From assembly GCF_000185905.1 (NCBI RefSeq), contig NC_014923.1, positions 2,813,501 through 2,877,500 of the forward strand: a stretch of 64,000 nt of DNA. Reading direction: 5' to 3'. Origin of the DNA: Mesorhizobium ciceri biovar biserrulae WSM1271. GTDB lineage: Bacteria > Pseudomonadota > Alphaproteobacteria > Rhizobiales > Rhizobiaceae. The position numbers and the translations under genes were made by a program. A model generated the notes under the pieces. The model worked only from the letters and a program-made list of their open reading frames with translations, searched no databases and was not told where the DNA came from. Shown here piece after piece: positions 24,369 through 32,468 of the stretch (position 1 is the stretch's first letter; every line of letters begins with the position of its first letter).

Positions 24369-26334
24369 GCCATACCAGCATCTCGCCGGGCTCGCGGTTG
24401 TCCCAGGCGAAATAGGGAATGGCGGTCAGTCGCGTCTCGGCGGTGGCCGGCGGCTCGGGCCTGTAGAGCCCGTCCTGCCAGCCGTCGGAGACATCGGCAA
24501 GTGCCGCGGTCGACAGCGTCACCACGCCGCCGAGAAGTTCCGGCCGGTGCTGCGCTTCGATGGTGGCCGTCCGCGGCAGCGTCAGGCGATGCGGCTGGCT
24601 GTCATTGTCTGATGCCTCGACGCAATAGATCAGCGGGCCGCGTGACAGCGCGACGCGGCCAGCATCCTGGCGCACCTGCGGGTTGGCATAAAGCCGCTCG
24701 ATCGGCATTTCGAGATCGAGCCGGACATTGTCGCCCTTTTTCCATGTCCGCTTGATCGCGGCGTAGCCGTCGCTGGTGATATCCGCCAGCCTGATGGCTT
24801 CGCCGTTTATCTTCAACCCGGCACTGGCGCTCCAGGCGGGAATGCGCAGGTGCAAAGTGAACTCGACCGGCGCCCGCGGTTCGAGCATGATGTCGACGGC
24901 GCCGTCCCAGGGATAGCTGCTGACCTGCGTCAGGCTCACCGGGACGCCCGATATATCGAAGCGCGCGGTCGAGTCGCCATAGAGGTGGACGGCCAGCGCA
25001 TCGTCGGCCAGGCTGTAGAAATAGCTGCCGATCGAGGCGACCATGCGCCCGATATTGGGCGGGCAGCACGGGCAGCGGTGCCACTTCCACCTGTTGTGCT
25101 TGCCCCGGCTTTCCAATGGATTCTCGTAGAAAAACAGCGAGCCGTCGAGCGACAGGCCCGAGATCGAACCGTTGTAGAGGGCGCGTTCCATCATGTCGGC
25201 GTAGCGCGCGTTCGGCCCCATGCCGAGCATGCGGCTGGCCCAGAACACCAAGCCGACCGCCGCACAGGTCTCGGCATAGGCGCTTTCGTTGGGCAGGTCG
25301 TAGTCGCTGGTGAAGCCCTCATTGTGCGCCGACGGCCCCAGTCCGCCAGTGATGTAGAGACTCTTGGTGGTGAGATCGTCCCACAGAAGGTCGAGTGCTG
25401 CTCGCAGCGTATCATCGCCATATTCGGTCGCGATATCGGCCATGCCGGAATAGAGGTACATCGCCCTGACAGCATGGCCGACGACCTTGTTCTGTTCTCG
25501 CACCGGGATATGCGACTGGCTGTATTCATAGGTCTTGAAATGATAGGCCTTCGGGTCGGCGCCGCGGGCGCGGGCCTCCTCGTCGAAATAATGCGGCTGC
25601 TGACCGCGCTGGTCGATGAAGTATCTGGCCAACTCCATATATTTCCGCTCGCCGGTCACCCGTGCCAGCTTGACCAGCGCCAGCTCGATCTCCTCGTGGC
25701 CGCAATAGCCCTTCTTTTTGCCGGGCTCCGGGCCGAGTACCGACGCGATGTGGTCGGCATAGCGGCACATGATATCGAGCAGCTTGCGTTTTCCCGTCGC
25801 CTGGTAGTAGGCGACCGCGCCCTCGATCAGATGGCCGGCGCAATAGAGCTCGTGGCAGTCGCGCAGATTGGTCCAGCGCTTGCCGGGCTGGATGCGTTGG
25901 TACCAGCTGGAGAGATAGCCGTCCTCCTGCTGCAGCCTGCCATACATGTCGATGACGGCGTCGATCTTCTTCTCCAGTTCGGGATTCTTGCGCCGGTACA
26001 GCGAATAGGCCGCGGTCTCGATCGTCTTGCCGAGATCGGAATCCCAGAACATCTGCGTGGTCACCGTCGATCCGGTGAATTCCGCGCCCTGGCGGTCGGC
26101 TTCGTCGGGCGAGGGCGAGTGGAAGGGGATGACTATGCCGGGCGAGGGACGGTCCGGATCGATCTGCTCCAGCATGCGGGCCTCCACGCAGCGCTCGTAA
26201 AGGATATCGGCGGTGCGGGCGGCGACAGCGTCGGCGCGATCGCCCCAGAAGCCGTGCACGTCGACCTGCGGCACCGGCAGCGGGCGGAAGGCGAGCTTCG
26301 GTTTCCCGGTTTTTGCGGATGGCGATGCGGTCAT
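24355..26334 (-). CDS. glycoside hydrolase family 127 (beta-L-arabinofuranosidase-like)
   Basis: This is a 659-residue cytoplasmic glycoside hydrolase of family GH127, which cleaves beta-L-arabinofuranosides. Key residues visible are a Glu in GPSAHNEGFTSDYDLPN (about 339), E355 and C357 in NESAYAETCA, and the CPCC cluster (C421, C423, C424). These match the Zn-bound Glu and Cys residues and the catalytic Cys of the characterised enzyme HypBA1. I start it at the ATG at 26334, with GGAG upstream; the longer open frame to 27108 runs into the permease gene. It is the last gene of the LacI operon and probably hydrolyses imported oligosaccharides. Confidence 0.92.
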   Translation of the reverse strand: MTASPSAKTGKPKLAFRPLPVPQVDVHGFWGDRADAVAARTADILYERCVEARMLEQIDPDRPSPGIVIPFHSPSPDEADRQGAEFTGSTVTTQMFWDSDLGKTIETAAYSLYRRKNPELEKKIDAVIDMYGRLQQEDGYLSSWYQRIQPGKRWTNLRDCHELYCAGHLIEGAVAYYQATGKRKLLDIMCRYADHIASVLGPEPGKKKGYCGHEEIELALVKLARVTGERKYMELARYFIDQRGQQPHYFDEEARARGADPKAYHFKTYEYSQSHIPVREQNKVVGHAVRAMYLYSGMADIATEYGDDTLRAALDLLWDDLTTKSLYITGGLGPSAHNEGFTSDYDLPNESAYAETCAAVGLVFWASRMLGMGPNARYADMMERALYNGSISGLSLDGSLFFYENPLESRGKHNRWKWHRCPCCPPNIGRMVASIGSYFYSLADDALAVHLYGDSTARFDISGVPVSLTQVSSYPWDGAVDIMLEPRAPVEFTLHLRIPAWSASAGLKINGEAIRLADITSDGYAAIKRTWKKGDNVRLDLEMPIERLYANPQVRQDAGRVALSRGPLIYCVEASDNDSQPHRLTLPRTATIEAQHRPELLGGVVTLSTAALADVSDGWQDGLYRPEPPATAETRLTAIPYFAWDNREPGEMLVWLRDG

Positions 26335-26348
26335 GAATTTACTCCATT

Positions 26349-27206
26349 CTATTTGACGGCCCCGGCCATCAGGCCGCGGATGTAGAAGCGCTGCAGCGCC
26401 AGGAACAGGATGAGGCACGGCACCATCATCACGGTGACGCCCGCCTGCACCGCGCCCCAGTCGATGGCGCCGAAGCGGCCCGACTGCAGTGCGGTCATCA
26501 TCACTGGCAGCGTGAATTTGGATTGGTCGGTCATCAGCACGAGGGCGGCGAGGAATTCGTTCCAGGCGCCGAGGAAGGCAAACAGGGCGATGGTGACGAC
26601 GCCCGGCCAGACCAGCGGCAGCATCACCTTCCAAAGCATGGTGAGATTGCCGGCGCCGTCCATGCGGGCGGCTTCCTCGATCTCGCGCGGCACTGCGTCG
26701 AAGGCGTTGCGCATCATGAAGATCGAAAACGGCAGTTGCAGCGTCACATAAACGCCGACCAGGCCGGTCAGCGTGTTGTGCAGGCCAAGCTTGGTCAGCA
26801 CCAGGAAGATCGGCGTCAGGATCGACTGGAACGGGATCATGATCGTCGACAGGATGAGGATGAAGAACAGGTCCTTGAACGGAAACCGGAACCGCGAAAA
26901 GCCGTAGCCGGCCAGCACGCTGACGGCGACCGACAGCACGACGGTCATCACCGAGACGTAGATGCTGTTTTGCGCCGAGACCCACAGCCCGTCGCCGAAG
27001 CTGTTGAGCGTGGCGTAGTTCTCCAGCGAGAAGCCTGATGTCGGCCAGGGCGGCAGCGGCGGCAGGCGCGCTTCGGCCGCCGGCTTGAACGCCGACAGCA
27101 CCGCCCACACGATCGGCGCGGCAAACAGCACCGAGGCGACGATGCCGGTCGAATGCTCGCCGATGCGGCTCAAGAGCCGGCGGTTGCGGGAAGCGGCCTG
27201 CGCCAT
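26349..27206 (-). CDS. carbohydrate ABC transporter permease (MalG-type)
   Basis: This is a 285-residue inner-membrane permease. There are six hydrophobic helices and the EAA loop EEAARMDGAGNLTMLWKVMLP. The C-terminus (LFLALQRFYIRGLMAGAVK) is the hallmark of MalG-type permeases. The ATG at 27206 overlaps the stop of the MalF-type gene by one base (TGATG). Longer in-frame starts to 28064 lie inside the previous gene and are rejected. Confidence 0.93.
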   Translation of the reverse strand: MAQAASRNRRLLSRIGEHSTGIVASVLFAAPIVWAVLSAFKPAAEARLPPLPPWPTSGFSLENYATLNSFGDGLWVSAQNSIYVSVMTVVLSVAVSVLAGYGFSRFRFPFKDLFFILILSTIMIPFQSILTPIFLVLTKLGLHNTLTGLVGVYVTLQLPFSIFMMRNAFDAVPREIEEAARMDGAGNLTMLWKVMLPLVWPGVVTIALFAFLGAWNEFLAALVLMTDQSKFTLPVMMTALQSGRFGAIDWGAVQAGVTVMMVPCLILFLALQRFYIRGLMAGAVK

Positions 27207-28129
27207 CAGTCGAGCCCCTCCGGCTTGCGCAGCAGCCACAGCTGGACGAGGCTGAGCGCCACCAGGATCACCAGCAGCACCATCGACAAAGCCGCGCCGT
27301 AGCCGAGCTTGAACGACACGAAGGACTGGTTGAAGATCCAGTAGACCGCCGTCAGCGTCTGGTTGCGTGGGCCGCCGCGCAGGATGATGTAGAACTGGTC
27401 GAAGGCGAGGATCGAGCCGGCGACCGACAGGATCAGGGCCAGCGCCAGCGTGCGGCGCATCAGCGGCAAAGTGATCGCCCTGAACCTGGCGAACGGACCG
27501 GCGCCGTCGATGACGGCCGCCTCCTGCAGATCCTGCGGGATCGATTGCAGGCCGGCCATCAGAATGATCATGGTGAAGCCGGCGACCTTCCAGACGACCA
27601 TGGCGATGATCGACCAGAAGGCCGGCTGGAAGGTGGCCAAAAGGTTGAACTTCCTGTCGATCAGGCCAAGGTCGTAGGCGGCCGGGCTGAACAGGCCGGA
27701 ATCGACGTTCAACAGCCATGACCAGAGCAGGCTGGCCGAGGCAAAGCCGACAACCGCCGGCATGAAGAACATCGTCCGGTAAAGATTGGTCAGCGGCCGC
27801 GGCCGCTCGACGAACAGCGCCAGCGGAAACGCCACCACGAAGATCGCGATGGTGACGATCACGGTGTAGTAGGCGGTGAAGCGCAGCGCGTTCCAGAACC
27901 GGGTGTCGCGCAGGATGGCGACATAGTTGCCGAGGCCGATAAAGCTGTGCTCGCCCATCAGGGGCCAGTTGTGCAGCGACATCCACGCCGTCATGCCGAG
28001 CGGGATCAGGAAAAAGACGACGACCAGCGCGACAGCCGGCGCGACATAGAGCAGGCCGATCCATTGGTGGCGGCTGGCGACCTTGCGGGTGCGGGGCGGG
28101 GCAGGGGTTGCTGCGGTGATGACGGTCAT
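27206..28129 (-). CDS. sugar ABC transporter permease (MalF-type)
   Basis: This is a 307-residue inner-membrane permease of the CUT1 class. N-terminal helix: WIGLLYVAPAVALVVVFFLI. The EAA loop is DLQEAAVIDGAGPFARFRAI, and the conserved FDQFYIILRGGPRNQT follows. It is followed immediately by the MalG-type permease. The start at 28129 is the ATG before TVITAATPAPP; longer frames upstream pass through repeat DNA and are less likely. No ATPase gene is in the operon, so it may use a shared one. Confidence 0.92.
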   Translation of the reverse strand: MTVITAATPAPPRTRKVASRHQWIGLLYVAPAVALVVVFFLIPLGMTAWMSLHNWPLMGEHSFIGLGNYVAILRDTRFWNALRFTAYYTVIVTIAIFVVAFPLALFVERPRPLTNLYRTMFFMPAVVGFASASLLWSWLLNVDSGLFSPAAYDLGLIDRKFNLLATFQPAFWSIIAMVVWKVAGFTMIILMAGLQSIPQDLQEAAVIDGAGPFARFRAITLPLMRRTLALALILSVAGSILAFDQFYIILRGGPRNQTLTAVYWIFNQSFVSFKLGYGAALSMVLLVILVALSLVQLWLLRKPEGLD

Positions 28130-28167
28130 GGCTGCGCGCTCGGTGCTATTGGGACATTGGCAAAGAA

Positions 28168-28321
28168 CCCTCTCACCCGGATTGCCAACCGAATTGAAGA
28201 GAGCAATTCGGGGCAATCCGACCTCTCCCCGAGGGGAGAGGAGGTTGCCGGGGATGGTGCCAGCCTCTTCTCCCCAGCGGGGAGAAGGTGGCCGCGAAGC
28301 GGCCGGATGAGGGGGTCTTTT
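28168..28321. repeat. rhizobial-type intergenic palindromic element
   Basis: This is a compact set of palindromes between the binding-protein and permease genes. ATTGCC-aa-CCGAATTG pairs with CAATTCGG-GGCAAT (28181-28217). Next comes CCTCTCCCC-ga-GGGGAGAGG (28222-28241), then CTTCTCCCC-agc-GGGGAGAAG (28266-28287), then GGCCGC-gaa-GCGGCC (28289-28304). The right end (tggccgcgaagcggccggat then gaggggg) resembles a repeat found widely between genes in rhizobia. It may help stabilise the binding-protein mRNA relative to downstream genes. Confidence 0.78.
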
Positions 28322-28403
28322 CTCAACGCGATAGCCCTGCCGTTGGCGATGCGGTATCCGGCCACCCGCCCAGGGAGACAGGCGGGCGGCCGGCAGGCGT
28401 CCG

Positions 28404-29651
28404 CTACTTCTGCGGCGCCTGGTCGATGATCGACTGCATCGTTTCCTGCGCATTGGCTATCGCGCCATCGACATCGTCGCCGAAGAAGACCTCGTTGATC
28501 ATCTGCGTCCACGGGCCGTTGGCGGAGTTGATCAGGTCGTTGAACACCACCGAATAGGGCGTCTTGCCCTTGGCCATGGCTTCGGCGGCGATCTGGTAGC
28601 GCGGATCGAGATCCTTCAACGCGTCCTTGGCGATGTCGCCGCGCACCGGCAGGCTTCCGTATTTGGCAAGGATGGTCTGGCCCTCGAGCGAATAGGCGAA
28701 GTCGAGGAACTCCTTCACCACGGGCAGTTTCGTGGTGCCCTTGGTGACGACGAAATTGTCGCCGCCCGCAAAGGACGACCAGCCGCTGTCCTTGCCCGGC
28801 AGGAAGGTGACGCCGTAATCGATGTCGGGATACTGGGTGTTGAGCGCGCCGATGGCAAAGGCGCCGGACGGCGAGATGCCGATATTGCCGGCGGCGAAGG
28901 CGGCAAAGAAATTGGCGCCGGTGTCGGTCTGTGCGCCTGCCGGTACCAGATCCTTCTTGACCATCGAGCGGTAGAGATCGATGGCGCCGCGCAGCTGCGG
29001 GCTGTCCAGCGTCGCCTTCGAGCCGTCTTCGCTCAGGATGTCGCCACCAGACGCCCAGATCAGGGGCGTGAAGGTGAAGATGTTGCAGCCGCCGCAATTG
29101 CCGGAGAAGTAGAAGCCCTTGATGTTGCCGCCGAGCGCGTTGACCTTCTCGGCATCGGCCGCGATCTCGGCCCAGTTGGCCGGACCTTTTTCGGGATCGA
29201 GGCCGGCCTGCTTGAACAGCTTCTTGTTCCAGATCAGCACCGAGGCGTCGGCGGAGAAGGGCAGGCCGTAAATGTGGTCTTTGTAGGTGCCGGTCTTCAC
29301 ATGCGCCGGCGACAGGCTGGCAAAATAGGGCAGGGACTTTGCCCAGTCGGTGATGTCCTCCAATTGGCCGGCTGCGGCGAAGGAGGGCGTGTAGATCAGG
29401 TCGAGCGACAGCGCGTCGGGCGCTGTGCCGCCGGCGGCCGCGGCACCGTATTTGGGGATGATCTCGGCATTGGGGATGATATCGAGCTTGACCTGGTTGG
29501 TGTGCGCCTTGTTGTAGGCATCGACGATCCTCGGCATGAAATTCGAACCGTCGGCGCGCACCCATATGTTGGCCGTCTCGGCGGCGGCAGTGCCGAGACC
29601 GCCGCCCAGAACGGCAGCGGCCAGGGCCAGTTTGGCAATCAGGTTCCTCAT
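28404..29651 (-). CDS. sugar ABC transporter substrate-binding protein (SBP_bac_1)
   Basis: This is a 415-residue periplasmic binding protein of the CUT1 class. The signal peptide is LIAKLALAAAVLGGGLGTAAA, followed by ETANIWVRADGSNF. Typical segments are IYGLPFSADASVLIWNKKLF and LEGQTILAKYGSLPVR. The start at 29651 follows ggaggaggagaac, a strong ribosome site; an in-frame start at 29666 lacks it. It is the second gene after lacI in the same operon. A likely ligand is an arabinose-containing oligosaccharide because of the GH127 enzyme, which is an inference. Confidence 0.94.
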   Translation of the reverse strand: MRNLIAKLALAAAVLGGGLGTAAAETANIWVRADGSNFMPRIVDAYNKAHTNQVKLDIIPNAEIIPKYGAAAAGGTAPDALSLDLIYTPSFAAAGQLEDITDWAKSLPYFASLSPAHVKTGTYKDHIYGLPFSADASVLIWNKKLFKQAGLDPEKGPANWAEIAADAEKVNALGGNIKGFYFSGNCGGCNIFTFTPLIWASGGDILSEDGSKATLDSPQLRGAIDLYRSMVKKDLVPAGAQTDTGANFFAAFAAGNIGISPSGAFAIGALNTQYPDIDYGVTFLPGKDSGWSSFAGGDNFVVTKGTTKLPVVKEFLDFAYSLEGQTILAKYGSLPVRGDIAKDALKDLDPRYQIAAEAMAKGKTPYSVVFNDLINSANGPWTQMINEVFFGDDVDGAIANAQETMQSIIDQAPQK

Positions 29652-29714
29652 GTTCTCCTCCTCCAAGGTTGGCCGCGGTCCGCGGCTTGGCGCCGATTGC
29701 GCGGCGCTTCGTTT

Positions 29715-30758
29715 TCAGCCACCCGGCGGATGGCCGCATGACTGCCGCACCACCAGCCGGCACGGCAGTTTTCGAATGCCGGGCGCGGCGGGCTTGCCGC
29801 CGACCAGCGAAAGCAGGGTCAACCCGGCCTCGCGCCCGAGCGCGACCAGGTTCATGTCGACAGAGGTCAGCGGCGGGCGCGTCGCCTCGGCCACGATCTC
29901 CCAATTGTCGAAACCGATGACGCCGACATCCCTGGGGACGTCGAGGCCGCGTTCGCGCAGAGCATCGATGACGCCGCGCGCGATCTGGTCGTTGCCGCAG
30001 AAGACCGCGTCCGGCCTTTCGCTTTTGCCGTCGAACAGTTGCGCAACCGCCTGGTGACCCCAGGCTTCCGACCAGGAGCCGAGCAGCGGCTCGCTGACCG
30101 TCAGGCCGTTTTCGGCGAGCACGTCGCGGTAAGCCTGAACGCGCGCGTGTACCACGGCAAAGCTCGCCGGCCCGGTGACGTGGGCGATGCGCTTGCGGCC
30201 AAGCCGGCAAAAATGCTCGACGGCCAGCCGGGCGCCGCCAACATCGTCCGAGACGAAGGCAACGGCGTCGGGGTCGGGCTGCGTGAAGGCATAGATCACC
30301 GGGACGCGCAGATTGGAGAGGTCGACGGGCAGATGACGATCGATGCGCTTGCCAGTGGCGATGATGCCGTCAACGCGCTTGTCGAGCATGGCGTCGACAT
30401 GCATCTGGCCCAGCCGCGGGTCCTCCTCGACATTGCACAGGAACACCGAGACGCCATTGTCGACCAGCGCGTCCGAAATGCCCGACATCAGCGGCAGCGA
30501 GAAGCGGCCATAGGTATCGTTGGTGAGCAGGCCGACGGTGAAGCTGCGGCGTCGGAGCAGGCTTTGCGCCAGGCTGTTGGGCCGGAAGCCAAGCCGCCGG
30601 GCGGTCTCGCGAATGCGTTCGCGCGTCTCGGCTGTCATCCGGCCCTGGCTGTTGAGCGCCTTGGATGCGGTAGCGACGCTGACTCCGGCCTGCGCGGCCA
30701 CGTCACGCAAGGTGACTGGCTTGGAAAAGACCGGAACAGGCAGATCGTCCGATGGCAT
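29715..30758 (-). CDS. LacI family transcriptional regulator
   Basis: This is a 347-residue repressor. The N-terminal HTH is VTLRDVAAQAGVSVATASKALN, with the hinge helix RRLGFRPNSLAQSL. The C-terminal periplasmic-binding-like domain has FCGNDQIARGVIDALRERG and GVIGFDNWEIV. It heads the transport and GH127 operon. Two similar palindromes upstream (30781-30797 and 30846-30863) are its likely operators, giving autoregulation and control of the operon. Confidence 0.93.
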   Translation of the reverse strand: MPSDDLPVPVFSKPVTLRDVAAQAGVSVATASKALNSQGRMTAETRERIRETARRLGFRPNSLAQSLLRRRSFTVGLLTNDTYGRFSLPLMSGISDALVDNGVSVFLCNVEEDPRLGQMHVDAMLDKRVDGIIATGKRIDRHLPVDLSNLRVPVIYAFTQPDPDAVAFVSDDVGGARLAVEHFCRLGRKRIAHVTGPASFAVVHARVQAYRDVLAENGLTVSEPLLGSWSEAWGHQAVAQLFDGKSERPDAVFCGNDQIARGVIDALRERGLDVPRDVGVIGFDNWEIVAEATRPPLTSVDMNLVALGREAGLTLLSLVGGKPAAPGIRKLPCRLVVRQSCGHPPGG

Positions 30759-30780
30759 CGCGCCGAGAGTCCTTAGTTGG

Positions 30781-30863
30781 AAAAAGGTTTTCTCTTACCG
30801 ATCTGAAAGAGGCCCGGCAGGTGGCCGAGCCCGACTGAAATTGTTTGAGAAAACCTTTTCTCA
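30781..30863. promoter_or_regulatory. candidate LacI-family operator pair
   Basis: The palindrome TGAGAAAA-CC-TTTTCTCA at 30846-30863 is perfect. A close copy, GAGAAAACCTTTTT read on the minus strand, lies at 30781-30794, about 65 bases away. The closer copy begins about 23 bases upstream of the lacI start. The two sites are placed so that a dimer could loop or block the promoter of the lacI-led operon. Confidence 0.72.
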
Positions 30864-30958
30864 GCTGAGGCTAGACCAGATTGGATCGCCGTTCAAGGGA
30901 AAAGCTGGTTGGGCCTCGGCTCTCTTCCTTCGAATGCAAACGCGGGTTAAAGCAGCGC

Positions 30959-31033
30959 CGGCAGCACTTAGCTCAGGGGAAGAGCGCCAGTCGCAGTGCT
31001 GGAGGCCCTCGGTCGAGACGGGGCGGGCTGCCG
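30959..31033 (+). other. degenerate tRNA-like element
   Basis: The segment TTAGCTCAGGGGAAGAGC (30968-30985) is a very good match to a tRNA D arm, with pairing GCTC/GAGC. Flanking 7-base arms CGGCAGC (30959-30965) and GCTGCCG (31027-31033) can pair like an acceptor stem, and CCAGT/GCTGG could form an anticodon stem. However, the spacing is off (5 bases instead of 2 between acceptor and D stem), the T arm does not fold and no CCA follows. I read it as a tRNA relic. Confidence 0.4.
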
Positions 31034-31216
31034 CTTGAGGCGTGAAGGATCGCAGCGTGCGCGGGATGCGAGGTCCGGCAAAGGGTTGGCGCTGCCGGGC
31101 AGCAAACCTGGCCGCAATATGTGCTGGCGGACGGTCTGAAGATCGTGCCGAAAATTCTGAACAGTCCCTCGGGATTAACCTTTCCGTAAATATTTGGCCG
31201 CTACTTCAACAGCCAT

Positions 31217-31292
31217 GGCCTCGTGGCGGAGCGGCTACGCTGGAGACGGCAAATCTCTGAAGCCTCGGTTCGATTCCGAGGCGAGGCCTCCA
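31217..31292 (+). tRNA. tRNA-Cys-like gene (anticodon GCA), atypical
   Basis: The 76 bases fold as a tRNA. Acceptor stem: GGCCTCG / CGAGGCC (31217-31223 and 31282-31288). D stem: GCG/CGC. Anticodon stem: GGAGA/TCTCT (31242-31246, 31254-31258) with loop CGGCAAA, so anticodon GCA for Cys. T arm: CTCGG-TTCGATT-CCGAG, then an extra G. Discriminator T and CCA are encoded, as expected for tRNA-Cys. Two features are odd: position 33 is G, not the almost invariant U, and the T stem can extend to 6 bp, giving a 13-bp acceptor/T helix. It may be a second, degenerate or specialised tRNA-Cys. Confidence 0.6.
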
Positions 31293-31494
31293 AAATTTCG
31301 CGTCGAACAGCAGTCCCAATCTGCCCCAAGGGCAGTCAGTCCCCACGAATAGATTTGTGCGTTACGAAGGCGGTGCGGACCGGACGTTAAAGCAGTCCTG
31401 TCTTGCATTTGGCATGCCGGCACGCGCGAAAAGAGTGGTATGGAAGGGAGCCGAGCGTTCTTGCTTCGCTTTTTCCTGACATTCGAGGCCTTTC

Positions 31495-31698
31495 GTGCGT
31501 GAACCGTCGCTGCTGCCCGTCTTTGGAAAACTTGGCCTCAAGGCTCCTGCCGCCCTGGCGGCGGCACCGGCCTCGTCGGCAGGTGTGTCGCACCTGCGGA
31601 AGCTTCTGGCCGTGCATAGCGGCATGGTGCTGAAACTGTCGGTCGTCGCCTGGACGGTGCTGATCCTGGGCGCCGTGTTTTTCACGATGCAAGGCTGA
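31495..31698 (+). CDS. small hypothetical protein with C-terminal membrane helix
   Basis: This encodes a 67-residue protein starting at GTG 31495. The C-terminal helix KLSVVAWTVLILGAVFFTMQ is strongly hydrophobic. The N-terminal part is basic and Ala/Pro-rich. It is likely an inner-membrane peptide. No family is recognised. It is 5 bases ahead of the next small gene, which supports expression as a pair. Confidence 0.55.
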   Translation: MREPSLLPVFGKLGLKAPAALAAAPASSAGVSHLRKLLAVHSGMVLKLSVVAWTVLILGAVFFTMQG

Positions 31699-31703
31699 CC
31701 GGC

Positions 31704-31895
31704 ATGGCCAACCGCTACACGCTGCGTATGGAGCTTCCCCAGAGCTGGAGCATCATCGATGTCTTCACCGGCCAGCCTGCGGTGGTCCGGCAAAAGGTGA
31801 TGGTCGGGATGGGGCCGCGCGAGGCCGAGGACATGATCGTGCAGATGAATGTCCGCGATGTCAAACGCCGCGAACGGGCCGAGCGCAAGGCCTGA
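31704..31895 (+). CDS. small conserved hypothetical protein (63 aa)
   Basis: This encodes a compact protein with pattern YTLRMELPQSWSIIDVFTGQ then GMGPREAEDMIVQMNVRDV and a basic tail. I do not know a family name, but the regular hydrophobic/polar pattern and the clean ATG argue for a real gene. It follows the preceding small membrane gene by 5 bases. Confidence 0.65.
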   Translation: MANRYTLRMELPQSWSIIDVFTGQPAVVRQKVMVGMGPREAEDMIVQMNVRDVKRRERAERKA

Positions 31896-31948
31896 TCCGT
31901 AGCGGCCCGCCGGCGGAAGCCTGCCGCACCGCAAATCAAGGGATTCCC

Positions 31949-32170
31949 GTGAGAGCCAGCCTGAAGCAGAAGATACTGGAGATTTGCGACCGCAAGATCT
32001 CCGAGAAGGGGGCCGGCGTCGGCGTGTCGTTCTATGCGTTTTTCGCCAACAGAAACGACAACCCCGAACTCCTGATGGAAGCCGCCGAATGGTGGATCAG
32101 AACCCACCGCCTCGACCATTTCGAAAAGGCTGCGAAGATACGCGCGATGGTCGAGGAGATGGATCTTTAA
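31949..32170 (+). CDS. small conserved hypothetical protein (73 aa)
   Basis: The GTG start at 31949 is preceded by aaggga. The product is a helical protein (SLKQKILEICDRKISEKGAG, then FYAFFANRNDNPELLMEAAE, WWIRTHRLDHFEKAAKI). No family is recognised with confidence. It lies just after two other small genes and may be part of the same transcript. Confidence 0.68.
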   Translation: MRASLKQKILEICDRKISEKGAGVGVSFYAFFANRNDNPELLMEAAEWWIRTHRLDHFEKAAKIRAMVEEMDL

Positions 32171-32201
32171 TCGTCGTTTTGAGCGACATGCAATGGACTG
32201 A

Positions 32202-32468
32202 TCAGCCGAAATCGGACGCCGTCAGCACATACATGCTCTTGTGGGTGCGGTCGTAGGCCTTCGACGCCACTTCGCGGATGGCGCTGCTCTCGGTGTCGAA
32301 TGTCTGGAGATAACCGGCTTCATCGGCCGCGGTTCCCGGCCGCATCTTGGCCATGGCGTCGGCGGCGACGGAGAACGAGATCTGGAACATGCCGTCATGG
32401 CCGACGAAACGAATGCGCTGGCCCGCCTCGTCATAGCTGCGGCTGCGGTTGGGGAAGGTGAGGCTCAT
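32202..32468 (-). CDS. DUF1488-like protein
   Basis: This is an 88-residue protein of the DUF1488 type, common in rhizobia, with pattern RIRFVGHDGMFQISFSVAAD. Start ATG at 32468 overlaps the stop of the neighbouring small gene (ATGA). Role unknown. Confidence 0.8.
   Translation of the reverse strand: MSLTFPNRSRSYDEAGQRIRFVGHDGMFQISFSVAADAMAKMRPGTAADEAGYLQTFDTESSAIREVASKAYDRTHKSMYVLTASDFG

Larger units (their letters stand above)
30759..31494. other. gene-free region with operators and tRNA-like sequences
   Basis: These 736 bases contain no coding gene I can support. They hold the LacI operators at the left, a degenerate tRNA-like element (30959-31033), a tRNA-Cys-like gene (31217-31292), and short frames that lack ribosome sites. 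The right end leads to a set of small genes. Confidence 0.6.

Noticed and set aside
24850..26385. 511-codon + strand frame opposite GH127
   Set aside because: Antisense shadow; the GH127 frame has Zn and catalytic residues.
24355..27108. A single large GH127-permease fusion protein
   Set aside because: The open frame passes through the permease coding region; the true ATG at 26334 has a ribosome site and family N-terminus, so there are two separate genes.
31142..31200. A third tRNA or small RNA just before the tRNA-Cys-like gene
   Set aside because: I could not find pairing arms of the right spacing there.
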